Assembly (NCBI GenBank): GCA_025964625.1
Contig: JAOPYL010000182.1
Span: forward strand, 23,997 to 87,996
Reading direction: 5' to 3'
Length of the DNA stretch: 64,000 nt
Source: Actinoallomurus sp.
Lineage (GTDB): Bacteria > Actinomycetota > Actinomycetes > Streptosporangiales > Streptosporangiaceae
The notes below the pieces were generated by a model. That model did not search any database. It worked only from the letters and a program-made list of their open reading frames with translations, and was not told the DNA's origin. The position numbers and the translations under genes are program-made. Below are positions 1-8,582 of the stretch, piece by piece (the stretch's first letter is position 1; each line of letters opens with the position of its first letter).

Positions 1-1029
1 CCGTACGCCTTCACCGAGGCCATGGACGCGCTGGACGCCGGGCTGAACGTCATGGTCTTCAGCGACAACGTGCCCGTCGAGCACGAGCTCGTGCTGAAGG
101 AGACGGCGGCACGCCGCGGTCTGCTGGTGATGGGACCCGACTGCGGGACCGCCGTCGTCGGCGGCGCGGGGCTCGGCTTCGCCAATGCGGTGCGCCCCGG
201 GAAGGTAGGCCTGGTCGCCGCCTCCGGAACCGGATCCCAGCAGGTGATGAGCCTGCTCGACGAGGCCGGCGCCGGGGTCAGTCATGCGCTCGGCGTGGGC
301 GGCCGCGATCTGTCCGCCGAGGTCAGCGGGCGGTCCACCCTACAGGCCCTGCGGGCACTCGACGCGGACCCGGCCACCGAACTGATCATCATGGTGTCGA
401 AGCCGCCCGCTCCGGAGGTCGGCGACCTGGTCCGCTCCGCCACGCGGCGCCTGTCGACCCCCGTGCTGTTCGCGCTGCTCGGAGAGGGGCTGGACGACCT
501 GACCACGGCCGTCGAGAAGGCCCTCGGCACGCTCGGCATGCCGGTGCCCTCCTGGCCGTCCTGGCCCGCGTGCCGGCCGGTCCGGCCGTGCGGGCGTACG
601 GAGCCGGGCCTGCTTCGCGGGCTGTTCGCCGGTGGCACTCTCTGCGAGGAGGCGGCGATCATCGCCGGGACGATCCCGCACACGATGACCGACTTCGGAG
701 ACGACCGGTACACGCGGGGACGTGCCCATCCGATGATCGACCCGACGCTTCGCCTCGAACGGCTCGCCGCCGAGACGACCGGCGGCGCGTGCGCGGTCGT
801 GCTGATGGACGTGGTGCTCGGATACGGCGCGGAGCCCGACCCGGCGGCGTCTCTGGCCCCCGTGATCGAACAGGCGGAGGTTCCCGTGGTCGTGTCACTG
901 TGCGGCACCGCCGGGGACCCGCAGGACCGCGACCGGCAGGCGCAGGCCCTGGCGGCGGCGGGCGCCGCGGTGTTCGCCTCCAACGCGGCCGCCGCCCGCC
1001 ACGCCGTGTCGCTCGCCGAAGGGTCCTGA
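1..1029 (+). CDS. fdrA: FdrA-like CoA-ligase-fold protein, C-terminal part (cut by window edge)
   Basis: The frame is open through the left edge, so only the last 342 residues are present and the start lies outside. The visible part has the succinyl-CoA-synthetase-like elements of FdrA: LLVMGPDCGT near residue 41, a glycine-rich ASGTGSQQ loop near residue 74 and GVGGRDLS near residue 98. In Escherichia coli FdrA works with YlbE (DUF1116) and YlbF (DUF2877), and the set has been reported to be an oxamate carbamoyltransferase that splits oxalurate in allantoin breakdown. Here the DUF1116 partner follows after 2 nt, so the two are surely cotranscribed. The carbamoyltransferase role is inferred from that pairing. 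A plain acyl-CoA synthetase role is the alternative. Confidence 0.85.
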   Translation, partial: PYAFTEAMDALDAGLNVMVFSDNVPVEHELVLKETAARRGLLVMGPDCGTAVVGGAGLGFANAVRPGKVGLVAASGTGSQQVMSLLDEAGAGVSHALGVGGRDLSAEVSGRSTLQALRALDADPATELIIMVSKPPAPEVGDLVRSATRRLSTPVLFALLGEGLDDLTTAVEKALGTLGMPVPSWPSWPACRPVRPCGRTEPGLLRGLFAGGTLCEEAAIIAGTIPHTMTDFGDDRYTRGRAHPMIDPTLRLERLAAETTGGACAVVLMDVVLGYGAEPDPAASLAPVIEQAEVPVVVSLCGTAGDPQDRDRQAQALAAAGAAVFASNAAAARHAVSLAEGS

Positions 1030-1031
1030 TC

Positions 1032-2480
1032 GTGCACTCGCCCTCCTCCAGGGATCCTGTTCGCGGCTCCGCCACCGACGGCGGCGGCCCCGGAAACACC
1101 GGGCTCGGCGGCCTGCTCACCCGTGACATCGGAGTCGTCACCGCCGGGACCTCCGTGCTGGCCGACGCCCTCGCCGAGCAGGCCGTGCCGGTGGAGACCG
1201 TCGACTGGCGGCCGCCGGCCGGCTCCCCCGACGACCTGGCCGTCGTCATGGGCGACCGGCGCCGGACCGCGGCCGACGCCGAAGCCGTGCGGCGGATGCT
1301 GAACGCCCGCCCCCACCTGGTGGACGTGCGCCCCGCCCGCGAGGTCCTCGGCATCGAACGCGGCACGTTCCTCCACGCCGGACCGCCGCTGGCCTGGGAC
1401 AGGGCCTCCGGGCCGATGCGGGGCGCGCTCATCGGCGCGGCGCTGTTCGAAGGCCTGGCCGGTACTCCCGAAGAGGCGGAGCGGGTGCTGCGGACCGCAC
1501 CGCTGGACTCCTGTCACCACCACCGGACGGTCGGCCCGATGGCGGGCGTGGTCAGCCCGTCGATGTGGATGTTCGTCGTCGAGGACGCCGAGGGAGGCGG
1601 GACGGCGTTCTGCTCTCTCAACGAGGGACTCGGCAAAGTGCTGCGCTACGGCGCGTACGGCCCCGAGGTGATCGAACGGCTGCGCTGGATGGCCGGCACT
1701 CTCGGCCCCGCCCTGCGGGACGCGGTGCGCGCCCGGGGTCCCGTCGACCTGCGGGCGATCATGGCGCAGGCCCTGCACATGGGCGACGAGCTGCACAACC
1801 GCAACCGGGCGGCGACGTCCCTGTTCGTCCGGGAGCTGGCGGGCGACCTGGCCGATGCGGGCGCCGCGGACGCGCTGCGGTTCACGAGCGGGAACGACCA
1901 CTTCTTTCTCAACCTGGCCATGGCGGCCGGCAAGGTCAGCGCCGACGCCGCCCGCGATGTGCCGGGCTCTTCGCTGGTGGTCGCGATGGCCCGCAACGGC
2001 ACCGAGTTCGGCATCCAGGTCTCCGGCACCGGCGACCGCTGGTTCACCGGCCCCGCCGGAGTACCCGACGGCCTCTACCTGGGGGCGTACGGTCCCGCCG
2101 ACGCCAACCCGGACATCGGCGACTCGACGATCACGGAGACGACCGGCGTCGGCGGCTTCGCCATGGCCGCGGCCCCCGCGATCGTCAGGTTCATCGGCGG
2201 CGAGGTCCCCGACGCGCTCGCCGCCACGCAGCGGATGTACGAGATCACTCTGGCCGAGCACCCGGCGTTCCAGGTGCCGATCCTGGACTTCCGGGGCACG
2301 CCGGTGGGCATCGACGTCACCAAGGTCGTCCGCACCGGCATCCTGCCGGTCGTCAACACCGGCATCGCCGGCCGGGTCGCCGGCACCGGCCAGGTCGGGG
2401 CGGGTCTCGTCTCCCCGCCCGCCGAAGTGTTCACCCAGGCGCTGCACGCCCTCGCCGAGGGGGCGACAATCACCCCATGA
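1032..2480 (+). CDS. DUF1116 (YlbE/YahG-like) protein, probable oxamate carbamoyltransferase subunit
   Basis: A 482-residue DUF1116 protein starting at GTG 1032, 2 nt after the fdrA stop. The family core is clear from about residue 150 onward: LDSCHHHRTVGPMAG, a segment around CSLNEGLGKVLRYGAYG, LHMGDELHNRNRAATSLF, FTSGNDHFFLNLAMA and ARNGTEFGIQVSG. The His- and Asn-rich conserved blocks are typical of the family. Its E. coli counterpart YlbE has been reported as a subunit of oxamate carbamoyltransferase with FdrA. The third expected partner (DUF2877) and a carbamate kinase are not visible and may lie left of the window. The stop overlaps the start of the next gene (ATGA), suggesting translational coupling. 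Start choice is by adjacency to fdrA; the first about 30 residues look low in complexity. Confidence 0.85.
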   Translation: MHSPSSRDPVRGSATDGGGPGNTGLGGLLTRDIGVVTAGTSVLADALAEQAVPVETVDWRPPAGSPDDLAVVMGDRRRTAADAEAVRRMLNARPHLVDVRPAREVLGIERGTFLHAGPPLAWDRASGPMRGALIGAALFEGLAGTPEEAERVLRTAPLDSCHHHRTVGPMAGVVSPSMWMFVVEDAEGGGTAFCSLNEGLGKVLRYGAYGPEVIERLRWMAGTLGPALRDAVRARGPVDLRAIMAQALHMGDELHNRNRAATSLFVRELAGDLADAGAADALRFTSGNDHFFLNLAMAAGKVSADAARDVPGSSLVVAMARNGTEFGIQVSGTGDRWFTGPAGVPDGLYLGAYGPADANPDIGDSTITETTGVGGFAMAAAPAIVRFIGGEVPDALAATQRMYEITLAEHPAFQVPILDFRGTPVGIDVTKVVRTGILPVVNTGIAGRVAGTGQVGAGLVSPPAEVFTQALHALAEGATITP

Positions 2481-3382
2481 CGCTTTCGGGGAACCAGTAC
2501 GAGATCTTCGCCGGGTCGTACGCGGCCGTCGTCACCGAGCAGGGCGGAGGGCTGCGCGTGCTCTGCCACGACGGGCGCCCGCTCATCCTCTCCTATGATG
2601 CGGACGAGCTGGTGCCCGCCGCGAGTGGGCAGCTGCTAGCGCCGTGGCCGAACCGGGTCGACCACGGCCGGTACCGCTTCGGCGAGGAGTCCTACCGGCT
2701 GCCGATCAACGAGGCCGAGCGGGACAACGCGATCCACGGCCTCGTCCGGTGGGACTCGTGGAGCGTCACCGAACACGAGCGGCACCGCGTGCGGCTCGCG
2801 CACCGGCTGCTCGGCCGCGCCGGCTACCCGTTCCGGCTCGACCTCACCGTGGAGTACTCCCTCGACGCCGCCGGCGGGCTGACGGTGCGGCAGTCGGCGC
2901 ACAACACCGGCTCGCGCCCGGCGCCGTACGGGCACGGCGCGCACCCCTACCTGACGCTCGGGCGGCCGCTCGACGAGTGCGAGCTGGCCGTGTCCGCCGA
3001 CCGGTACCTCCGGGTGGACGAGCGGGCCATCCCCGAACGGGCGCCGCAGGACGTCACCGGCACGCCGCATGACTTCCGTACGCCCCGGCGGCTCGGTGAC
3101 ACCGTGATCGACAACCCGTACACCGGGCTGCGCCGCGACGCCGGGGGGCGGGCGTGGGTGCGGCTCCGCGACGGCGAGCGCTCGGTCGCGCTCTGGGCCG
3201 ACAAGGCCCACCCATGGCTCGAGCTCTACACCCGCGACGAGGTGCGGGACGGCTCGGCACGCATCGGGCTCGGTGCCGAGCCGATGACCTGCCCGCCCAA
3301 CGCGTTCGCCAGCGGCACCGACCTCATCGTGCTGAAGCCCGGTGAAGAGTTCGCCGGCTCCTGGGGGATCGCCGCGGACTGA
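2477..3382 (+). CDS. Aldose 1-epimerase family protein (YihR/GalM type)
   Basis: A 301-residue mutarotase-like beta-sandwich protein. Family landmarks are LLAPWPNRVDHGRY near residue 55, NAIHGLVRW with a catalytic-type His near residue 86, YGHGAHPYL with the second His near residue 156, and the Glu in GLGAEPMTCPPNAF near residue 272. It likely interconverts sugar anomers in the cytoplasm; the substrate cannot be read from sequence. It overlaps the DUF1116 stop by 4 nt (ATGA), so it is translated from the same message. Why a mutarotase should be coupled to an oxamate-type locus is unclear. Confidence 0.88.
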   Translation: MTLSGNQYEIFAGSYAAVVTEQGGGLRVLCHDGRPLILSYDADELVPAASGQLLAPWPNRVDHGRYRFGEESYRLPINEAERDNAIHGLVRWDSWSVTEHERHRVRLAHRLLGRAGYPFRLDLTVEYSLDAAGGLTVRQSAHNTGSRPAPYGHGAHPYLTLGRPLDECELAVSADRYLRVDERAIPERAPQDVTGTPHDFRTPRRLGDTVIDNPYTGLRRDAGGRAWVRLRDGERSVALWADKAHPWLELYTRDEVRDGSARIGLGAEPMTCPPNAFASGTDLIVLKPGEEFAGSWGIAAD

Positions 3383-3463
3383 CGACCGCCCTCCATGATC
3401 CCCCGGCTCACCGCGGCTTCCGCTCGGTAACGTGTGCCGCAGCATCTTTCGGAAGGAACCGCG

Positions 3464-4663
3464 GTGAAGCTGACGCTGTCCTCACTCGACGACCTGAGCG
3501 CGCGCGTCGAGGAGGCGCGTGCCGAGCACGACCGCCGGTTCCCCGGCGATCCGGTGGAACGGCAGCCCGTGCACACGGTGTACGTGCCCGCCGACCGCTT
3601 CACCGCGACCACCTCCACCGACCTGGGCGCGGAGGCGCTGCGGCTGCTCGACGCGCATGCCCCCGACGGCGCCGCGATGGCCGGCGCGTTCGGTGTCGAG
3701 GCGTCGCTGGGCGACACCGTCCGCGAGCGGGTCGCCGCGAAGCTCTCCCGCGAACCGGTCGAGGACCTGCGGGTCGACTTCGAGGACGGCTACGGCCTGC
3801 GGGACGACGAGGAGGAGGACGGGCACGTCGCGCGGGCCGTCGAGTCGATCGCGGAGGCCTACGAGGCGCGGCGGCTGCCGTACTACTGGGGGCTGCGGGT
3901 CAAGTCCTTCGCCGACGGCGGCCACGAGCGCAGCATGCGCACCCTCGACGGGTTCCTCACCGGGCTGGCGGAACGCCTGGGCAAACTGCCGGGCGGCTTC
4001 GTCGTCACCTTCCCGAAGGTCGTCACGCCCGAACACGTCGCGATATTCGCCGACTTCCTGGCCCGGTTCGAGGAGGAGATCGGCCTTCCCGACGGCATGC
4101 TGCGCTTCGAGGTGCAGGTCGAGACGACGGAGTCGGTCACCCGCCTGCGGGACGTCGTGGACGCCGCCGGGGGCCGGTTGAACGCCGCCCACTTCGGCGT
4201 GTACGACTACACGGCCGCGTGCGGGCTGCCGCCGTCGGAGCAGCGGCTCGATCATCCCTCCTGTGAGTACGCCCGGCACGTCATGCAGGTCACCCTGGCC
4301 GGCACCGGGGTGCGCCTGTCGGACGGCTCCACCAACATCGTTCCGGCGAGCGACGACACGAAGGACGTGCACCGGGCGTGGCGCAGGCACGCGGGCCTGG
4401 TGCGCTACTCCCTCCTGCACGGTTTCCACCAGGGGTGGGATCTGCACGCGGCACACCTGCCCAGCCGGTTCGCCGCCGTCTACGCCTTCCACCTGAACGG
4501 CCTGGACGACGCCATGGGCCGGGTCCGCGCGTGGAACGAGAACGGTCAGGCCGCCGGCGGCGTCATGGACGAACCAGCGACGATCAAGGCGCTGAACGCC
4601 CGGCTACGACGGGCCGTCGACTGCGGCGCCATCGACGCCGGCGCGGTCACGCTGCCGGCCTGA
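3464..4663 (+). CDS. DUF6986 aldolase/citrate-lyase-fold protein
   Basis: A 399-residue protein of the HpcH/HpaI-like TIM-barrel superfamily (DUF6986). I place the start at GTG 3464 because GGAAGGA lies 6 nt upstream; an in-frame ATG at 3434 lacks such a site. Conserved features include VDFEDGYG near residue 115 (acidic, metal-site-like), the run PYYWGLRVKSF, VTFPKVVTPEH, LRFEVQVETTES (Glu of the barrel) and HFGVYDYTAACG. In Streptomyces such genes sit among ureide and glyoxylate genes, in line with the FdrA/DUF1116 pair just upstream. It may cleave or form a small 2-oxo acid; the actual reaction is unknown. It is 81 nt downstream of the epimerase, so it may be in the same transcript or have its own promoter. 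Confidence 0.8.
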   Translation: MKLTLSSLDDLSARVEEARAEHDRRFPGDPVERQPVHTVYVPADRFTATTSTDLGAEALRLLDAHAPDGAAMAGAFGVEASLGDTVRERVAAKLSREPVEDLRVDFEDGYGLRDDEEEDGHVARAVESIAEAYEARRLPYYWGLRVKSFADGGHERSMRTLDGFLTGLAERLGKLPGGFVVTFPKVVTPEHVAIFADFLARFEEEIGLPDGMLRFEVQVETTESVTRLRDVVDAAGGRLNAAHFGVYDYTAACGLPPSEQRLDHPSCEYARHVMQVTLAGTGVRLSDGSTNIVPASDDTKDVHRAWRRHAGLVRYSLLHGFHQGWDLHAAHLPSRFAAVYAFHLNGLDDAMGRVRAWNENGQAAGGVMDEPATIKALNARLRRAVDCGAIDAGAVTLPA

Positions 4664-4735
4664 GGTCAGTCCACGACGAGGCGGTCGCCCGGCAGGTCCT
4701 CGACGCCGCTCAGGCCGCGGATCGCCGGACCGGCG

Positions 4736-5317
4736 TCAGCTGAACCGGCGAAGGTCCTCGGGCGTGTCGATGTCCTCGGGGTCGGCGACGTCGTCGCACG
4801 GGACGGAGACGACGATGTCGGGGCGGGCGCGCAGGAACTCACGGGCGCCCATGTCGCCCGTGGCGTGCGCGGCCGCCTCCGCGAAGTACTCATGGGCGAT
4901 CAACACCGGGTTGCGCGGCCGGCCGGCGTAGGCCGCCACCGCCACGCGCGCTCCGGACTCGTAAGCCTCGCGCAGCCTCCGCACGGCCGCCGCCGTCACT
5001 TTGGGCTGGTCGACGAGGGCGATGACCACGGCCGGGCAGTCGGGCGCCAGCGCGGACAGGCCGGCGCGCAGCGACGAGCCCATGCCGGTGCGCCAGTCGG
5101 GGTTGTGCACGACGACGGCGCCCGCCACGTCGACACGCGCCGCGCCGGTGACGACGATGACGGGCGTGCATCCGGCCTCGTGCAGCATGCGCACGCCGCG
5201 GTCCGTCAGCCGCACCCCGCCGATCTCGACGAGCGCCTTGGGCGTGCCGAGCCGCCGTCCCTCACCCGCGGCGAGCAGCAGCCCGGCCGGCGCGCCCGCG
5301 TGCCTGGTCATCCCCAT
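4736..5317 (-). CDS. MobA/MocA-like molybdenum cofactor nucleotidyltransferase
   Basis: A 193-residue NTP-transferase: GLLLAAGEGRRLGTPKALVEIGG near residue 9 is the nucleotide-binding signature, with a VIALVDQPKVT metal-binding region further on and RPRNPVLIAHEYF, as in CTP:molybdopterin cytidylyltransferases. It probably attaches CMP to the cofactor for xanthine-dehydrogenase-type enzymes. ATG 5317 is chosen; ATG 5311 is equally possible. It reads in the same direction as xdhC, 63 nt downstream of it, so it belongs to the cofactor-maturation set. Oddity: after the stop at 4736 the neighbouring frame stays coding-like for about 25 codons to a stop at 4666 (reading DAGPAIRGLSGVEDLPGDR), which suggests a frameshift that shortened the C-terminus. 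Confidence 0.82.
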   Translation of the reverse strand: MGMTRHAGAPAGLLLAAGEGRRLGTPKALVEIGGVRLTDRGVRMLHEAGCTPVIVVTGAARVDVAGAVVVHNPDWRTGMGSSLRAGLSALAPDCPAVVIALVDQPKVTAAAVRRLREAYESGARVAVAAYAGRPRNPVLIAHEYFAEAAAHATGDMGAREFLRARPDIVVSVPCDDVADPEDIDTPEDLRRFS

Positions 5318-5380
5318 GCTCGGAAAGCGTATCCACAACCGGCGCCGGCAAGCTCCATGACCGGTCCAGGAATGGGCAGG

Positions 5381-6478
5381 TCAGTCGCCATGAATGCGGC
5401 CCTCCGTGTCGGTGAGCGGGTTGCCGCTGCCGCCCCAGCGGAGCTGGATCAGCTCAGCGGCGATCGAGACGGCGGTCTCCTCGGGAGTGCGGGCGCCGAG
5501 GTCGAGGCCGATCGGCGAGCGCAGCCGGGCGATCTCCTCCTCCGTCATGCCCGCCTCGCGCAGCCGTTCCAGCCGGTCGTCGTGCGTGCGGCGGGAGCCC
5601 ATCGCCCCGACGTAGGCCGCGGATGTGCGCAGCGCCACCTCCAGCAGCGGAACATCGAACTTGGGGTCGTGGGTGAGCACGCAGATCACCGTCCGCTCGT
5701 CCACGTCGGCTTCGGCGAGGAACTTGTGCGGCCACTTCACCACGACCTCGTCGGCCTCCGGGAACCGCTTCGCGGTGGCGAAGACGGGCCGGGCGTCGCA
5801 GACGGTCACGTGGTAGCCGAGGAACTTGCCGACCCGGGCCACGGCGGCGGCGAAGTCGATCGCGCCGAACACCAGCATGCGCGGCGGCGGCGCGAAGGAG
5901 TGCACGAAGACGGCCAGCTCGTCCAGGCGGCGCTCCCCGTGCCGGCCGTAGCGGCGGACGCCCGTCGCTCCCTGGGCGAGCATCCCGCGAGCGTCGTCGT
6001 CCACGGCCGCGTCCAGCCGGTCGACGCCGAGATGGCCCGCCGACCGGTCCCCCCACACCACGCGCCGCGCGCCGATCTCTCCGGGACCCTCGATGACGGT
6101 CGCGACCGCGACCGGCTCGTGCCGTTCGATCGACGCCACCACCTCACCGAACACCGGGAAGGAAGCCGGGCCGACCGGCTCCACCAGGATGTCGAGGATG
6201 CCGCCGCACGTCAGCCCGACGGCGAACGCGTCGTCATCGGTGACGCCGTACCGCCGCACGACGGGCCGGCCGGACTCCAGGACCTCCTGGGCCAGCTCGT
6301 AGACCGCGCCCTCGACGCAGCCGCCGGACACGCTGCCCACGGCCTCGCCCTGACGCGAGACGGCCATGGCGGCGCCCGGCGGGCGGGGCGCGCTGCGGAA
6401 GGTGTTGACGACCGTGGCCAAGCCGAACGTCTCACCCTCGTCGTACCACTTGCCGATGTCGCGCAGGACGTCACGCAT
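5381..6478 (-). CDS. xdhC: XdhC/CoxF-family molybdenum cofactor maturation protein
   Basis: A 365-residue XdhC-type protein. The N-terminal XdhC/CoxI domain covers about residues 1-75 with GSVSGGCVEGAV near residue 48. A Rossmann-like C-terminal domain begins near PPPRMLVFGAIDFAAAVARVG and includes VLTHDPKFDVPLL and YVGAMGSRRTH. XdhC proteins bind the molybdenum cofactor and hand over its sulfurated form to xanthine dehydrogenase-type enzymes. The gene overlaps coxE by 8 nt (6471-6478), so the two are coupled. No molybdenum hydroxylase subunit is in the window, so the client enzyme must be elsewhere. Confidence 0.9.
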   Translation of the reverse strand: MRDVLRDIGKWYDEGETFGLATVVNTFRSAPRPPGAAMAVSRQGEAVGSVSGGCVEGAVYELAQEVLESGRPVVRRYGVTDDDAFAVGLTCGGILDILVEPVGPASFPVFGEVVASIERHEPVAVATVIEGPGEIGARRVVWGDRSAGHLGVDRLDAAVDDDARGMLAQGATGVRRYGRHGERRLDELAVFVHSFAPPPRMLVFGAIDFAAAVARVGKFLGYHVTVCDARPVFATAKRFPEADEVVVKWPHKFLAEADVDERTVICVLTHDPKFDVPLLEVALRTSAAYVGAMGSRRTHDDRLERLREAGMTEEEIARLRSPIGLDLGARTPEETAVSIAAELIQLRWGGSGNPLTDTEGRIHGD

Positions 6479-7583
6479 TCCCGATCACTCCTGCCAGTTC
6501 CTCGAGGGCGGCCAGGCTGTGCCCGGCCACGAAGTCGTCGACGTGCGGCAGCGCCGCCAGCATCCCGGCGGTGAGCGGCTCGTATCCGGGCTGCGCCTTG
6601 TGCGGGTTGGACCACACGACGCGATGGGCGAGCCGGTGCAGCCGCGCCATCTGCTCGCCGAGCAGCGCCGCGTCACCGCGTTCCCAGCCGTCGGAGGCGA
6701 TGACGACGACCGCGCCGCGCGCCATGCCGCGCTGACCGAAGCGATCGAGGAACTCCTTCAGCTCCTCGCCGAGCCGGGTGCCGCCGCTCCAGTCCGGGAT
6801 CGCGGACGACACCACCGCCATCGCGGTGTCCGGCTCGCGGTGACGCAGTTCCCGGGTCACCCTGGTCAGCCGGGTGCCCGCGCTGAACACCTCGGTCGTT
6901 CGCGGCGCGGAGCGCACGGCCGCGTGGGCGAACCGCAGGAGCACGTCGGCGTACGGGCTCATCGAGCCGCTCACGTCGACGAGCAGGACCACCCGGCGGG
7001 GACGCGTCCGGTGGGCCCGGTGGTACAGGGTCGAGATCTCGCCGCCACGCCGGAGGATCGAGCGCACCGTCCGGTGCGGATCGAGACGCCCCCGGTGGCG
7101 GGCCGTGAACCGGCGCGAGCGACGCTGCGCGGACACGTCGTCGAGGAGCGCGAGCAGGCGGTGCACCTCGGCACGCTCCGCGTCACTGAGCCGGGCGACG
7201 TCGCGCAGCCGCAGTACCTCGATCTCGCTGGCCGTCGCCAGGGTGACGTCGCCGGGCTTCTCCTCGCCGCCCGTACCCGGCGTGGACGCGTGGCGTACGA
7301 CCGTCACCGGTGGCGGAGAGGAACGGCGGACCGAGGCGGACGCGCCGGAGAAGTAAGCGCCGAAGCATCTGTCGTAGCGCGGCAGGTCGGCGGGGTCCGC
7401 GCACAGGGTGAGCCGCCCGGCCCAGTACACGTCCCGTGCGTCCAGCACGTCGAGGTGGCTCACGGCCGCGATCATGGCCTGGACCCGCTCGGGGTCGGCG
7501 CCGACGCCGGCCGCGCGCAGCGTACGGGCGAAGCCGGTCATCGTGTCGACCACATCGCGCGCGTGCGCCCCGCTCACGGTCAT
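6471..7583 (-). CDS. CoxE-family von Willebrand A domain protein
   Basis: A 370-residue VWA protein. The metal-ion-dependent adhesion motif DVSGSM is at residues 203-208, followed by GTRLTRVT and a later VIASDGWERGD. Residues 80-120 form a Pro/Ser/Thr/Gly-rich linker. CoxE-type proteins act with a MoxR-type ATPase as a chaperone pair for large metalloenzymes, such as building the CO dehydrogenase copper-molybdenum site. Here the MoxR gene overlaps its start by 4 nt and xdhC overlaps its end, giving the order moxR-coxE-xdhC. The client is probably a xanthine dehydrogenase or CO-dehydrogenase-like molybdenum hydroxylase encoded elsewhere. Confidence 0.87.
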   Translation of the reverse strand: MTVSGAHARDVVDTMTGFARTLRAAGVGADPERVQAMIAAVSHLDVLDARDVYWAGRLTLCADPADLPRYDRCFGAYFSGASASVRRSSPPPVTVVRHASTPGTGGEEKPGDVTLATASEIEVLRLRDVARLSDAERAEVHRLLALLDDVSAQRRSRRFTARHRGRLDPHRTVRSILRRGGEISTLYHRAHRTRPRRVVLLVDVSGSMSPYADVLLRFAHAAVRSAPRTTEVFSAGTRLTRVTRELRHREPDTAMAVVSSAIPDWSGGTRLGEELKEFLDRFGQRGMARGAVVVIASDGWERGDAALLGEQMARLHRLAHRVVWSNPHKAQPGYEPLTAGMLAALPHVDDFVAGHSLAALEELAGVIGNA

Positions 7584-8494
7584 GCCCCGTTGAGCAGGGC
7601 GGCGATGCCGCCCTCGATGACGCGCTCGGTGTCCTCGCGGTATTTGAGCACGGCTCCGAGCGTCACCGCCGCGGTGTCCGGGTCGAGGTCGCGGGCGCCC
7701 AGCGCGATGAGGGCCTCGGCCCAGTCGAGGCTCTCCGCGACTCCTGGGGCCTTCAGCAGGTCCAGCTCCCGCAACCGGCCCGCGGCGCCGGCGACCTGAC
7801 GGACGAGGCGGTCGGCGGCGTCCGGCAGGCGCCGCCGGATGATCGCCACCTCGCGGTCGAACGCCGGATGCTCCAGCCAGTGGTACAGGCAGCGGCGCTT
7901 GAGCGCGTCATGTACCTCGCGGGTGCGGTTCGAGGTGACGACGACGACCGGCGGCCGTTCGGCGCGGATCGTGCCCAGCTCGGGGATGGAAATGGTGAAA
8001 TCGCTCAGCACCTCCAGCAGGAACGCCTCGAACTCGTCGTCGGCGCGGTCGATCTCGTCCACGAGCAGGACGCTCGGACGGTCGTGGGAGGAGGTCTCCA
8101 GGGCCTGCAGCAGCGGCCGGGAGACGAGGAAGCGCCGGTCGTAGAGCTCCGACTCGAGGCGCTGCACGTCGGTCACACCGGCGGCCTCGGCGGCCCGCAG
8201 GTGCAGCAGCTGCCGCGGGAAGTCCCAGTCGTACAGCGCCTGCGCGGCGTCCAGCCCCTCGTAGCACTGGAGCCGGATCAGCGGGGCGTCCAGGACGGCG
8301 GCGAGGGTCTTGGCCAGCTCCGTCTTGCCGACCCCCGCCTCACCTTCGAGGAACAGCGGCCTGCGCATGCGCAGGCTCAGGAAACAGGCGGTGGCGAGTC
8401 CGTCGTCGGCGAGGTAGGCGTGCCGCTCAAGGGCCTCAGTGAGGACCGCGGGCGACACGACATCCGATGCCAGAATTGACGTGGTATGCGGCAC
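7580..8494 (-). CDS. MoxR-family AAA+ ATPase (CoxD-like)
   Basis: A 304-residue AAA+ ATPase with Walker A GEAGVGKT at residues 51-58, Walker B in SVLLVDEIDRADDEFEAFLLE and a sensor region VVVTSNRTREVHDALKRRC. Start is GTG 8494. MoxR ATPases remodel partner complexes together with VWA proteins; here the partner is the overlapping coxE gene (ATGA at 7580-7583). It is the first gene of the moxR-coxE-xdhC-mobA-like set. The 88 nt between its start and the PH-domain gene must hold the promoter; I see no convincing consensus there. Confidence 0.9.
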   Translation of the reverse strand: MPHTTSILASDVVSPAVLTEALERHAYLADDGLATACFLSLRMRRPLFLEGEAGVGKTELAKTLAAVLDAPLIRLQCYEGLDAAQALYDWDFPRQLLHLRAAEAAGVTDVQRLESELYDRRFLVSRPLLQALETSSHDRPSVLLVDEIDRADDEFEAFLLEVLSDFTISIPELGTIRAERPPVVVVTSNRTREVHDALKRRCLYHWLEHPAFDREVAIIRRRLPDAADRLVRQVAGAAGRLRELDLLKAPGVAESLDWAEALIALGARDLDPDTAAVTLGAVLKYREDTERVIEGGIAALLNGA

Positions 8495-8582
8495 GCCCCA
8501 AGGCTACTTCGCCCACGCATCTGTCAGTAGTTCGTATTCTGATCACTTCGCCGCGCCGGATCACGTCAGCCGCATGCCGGGT

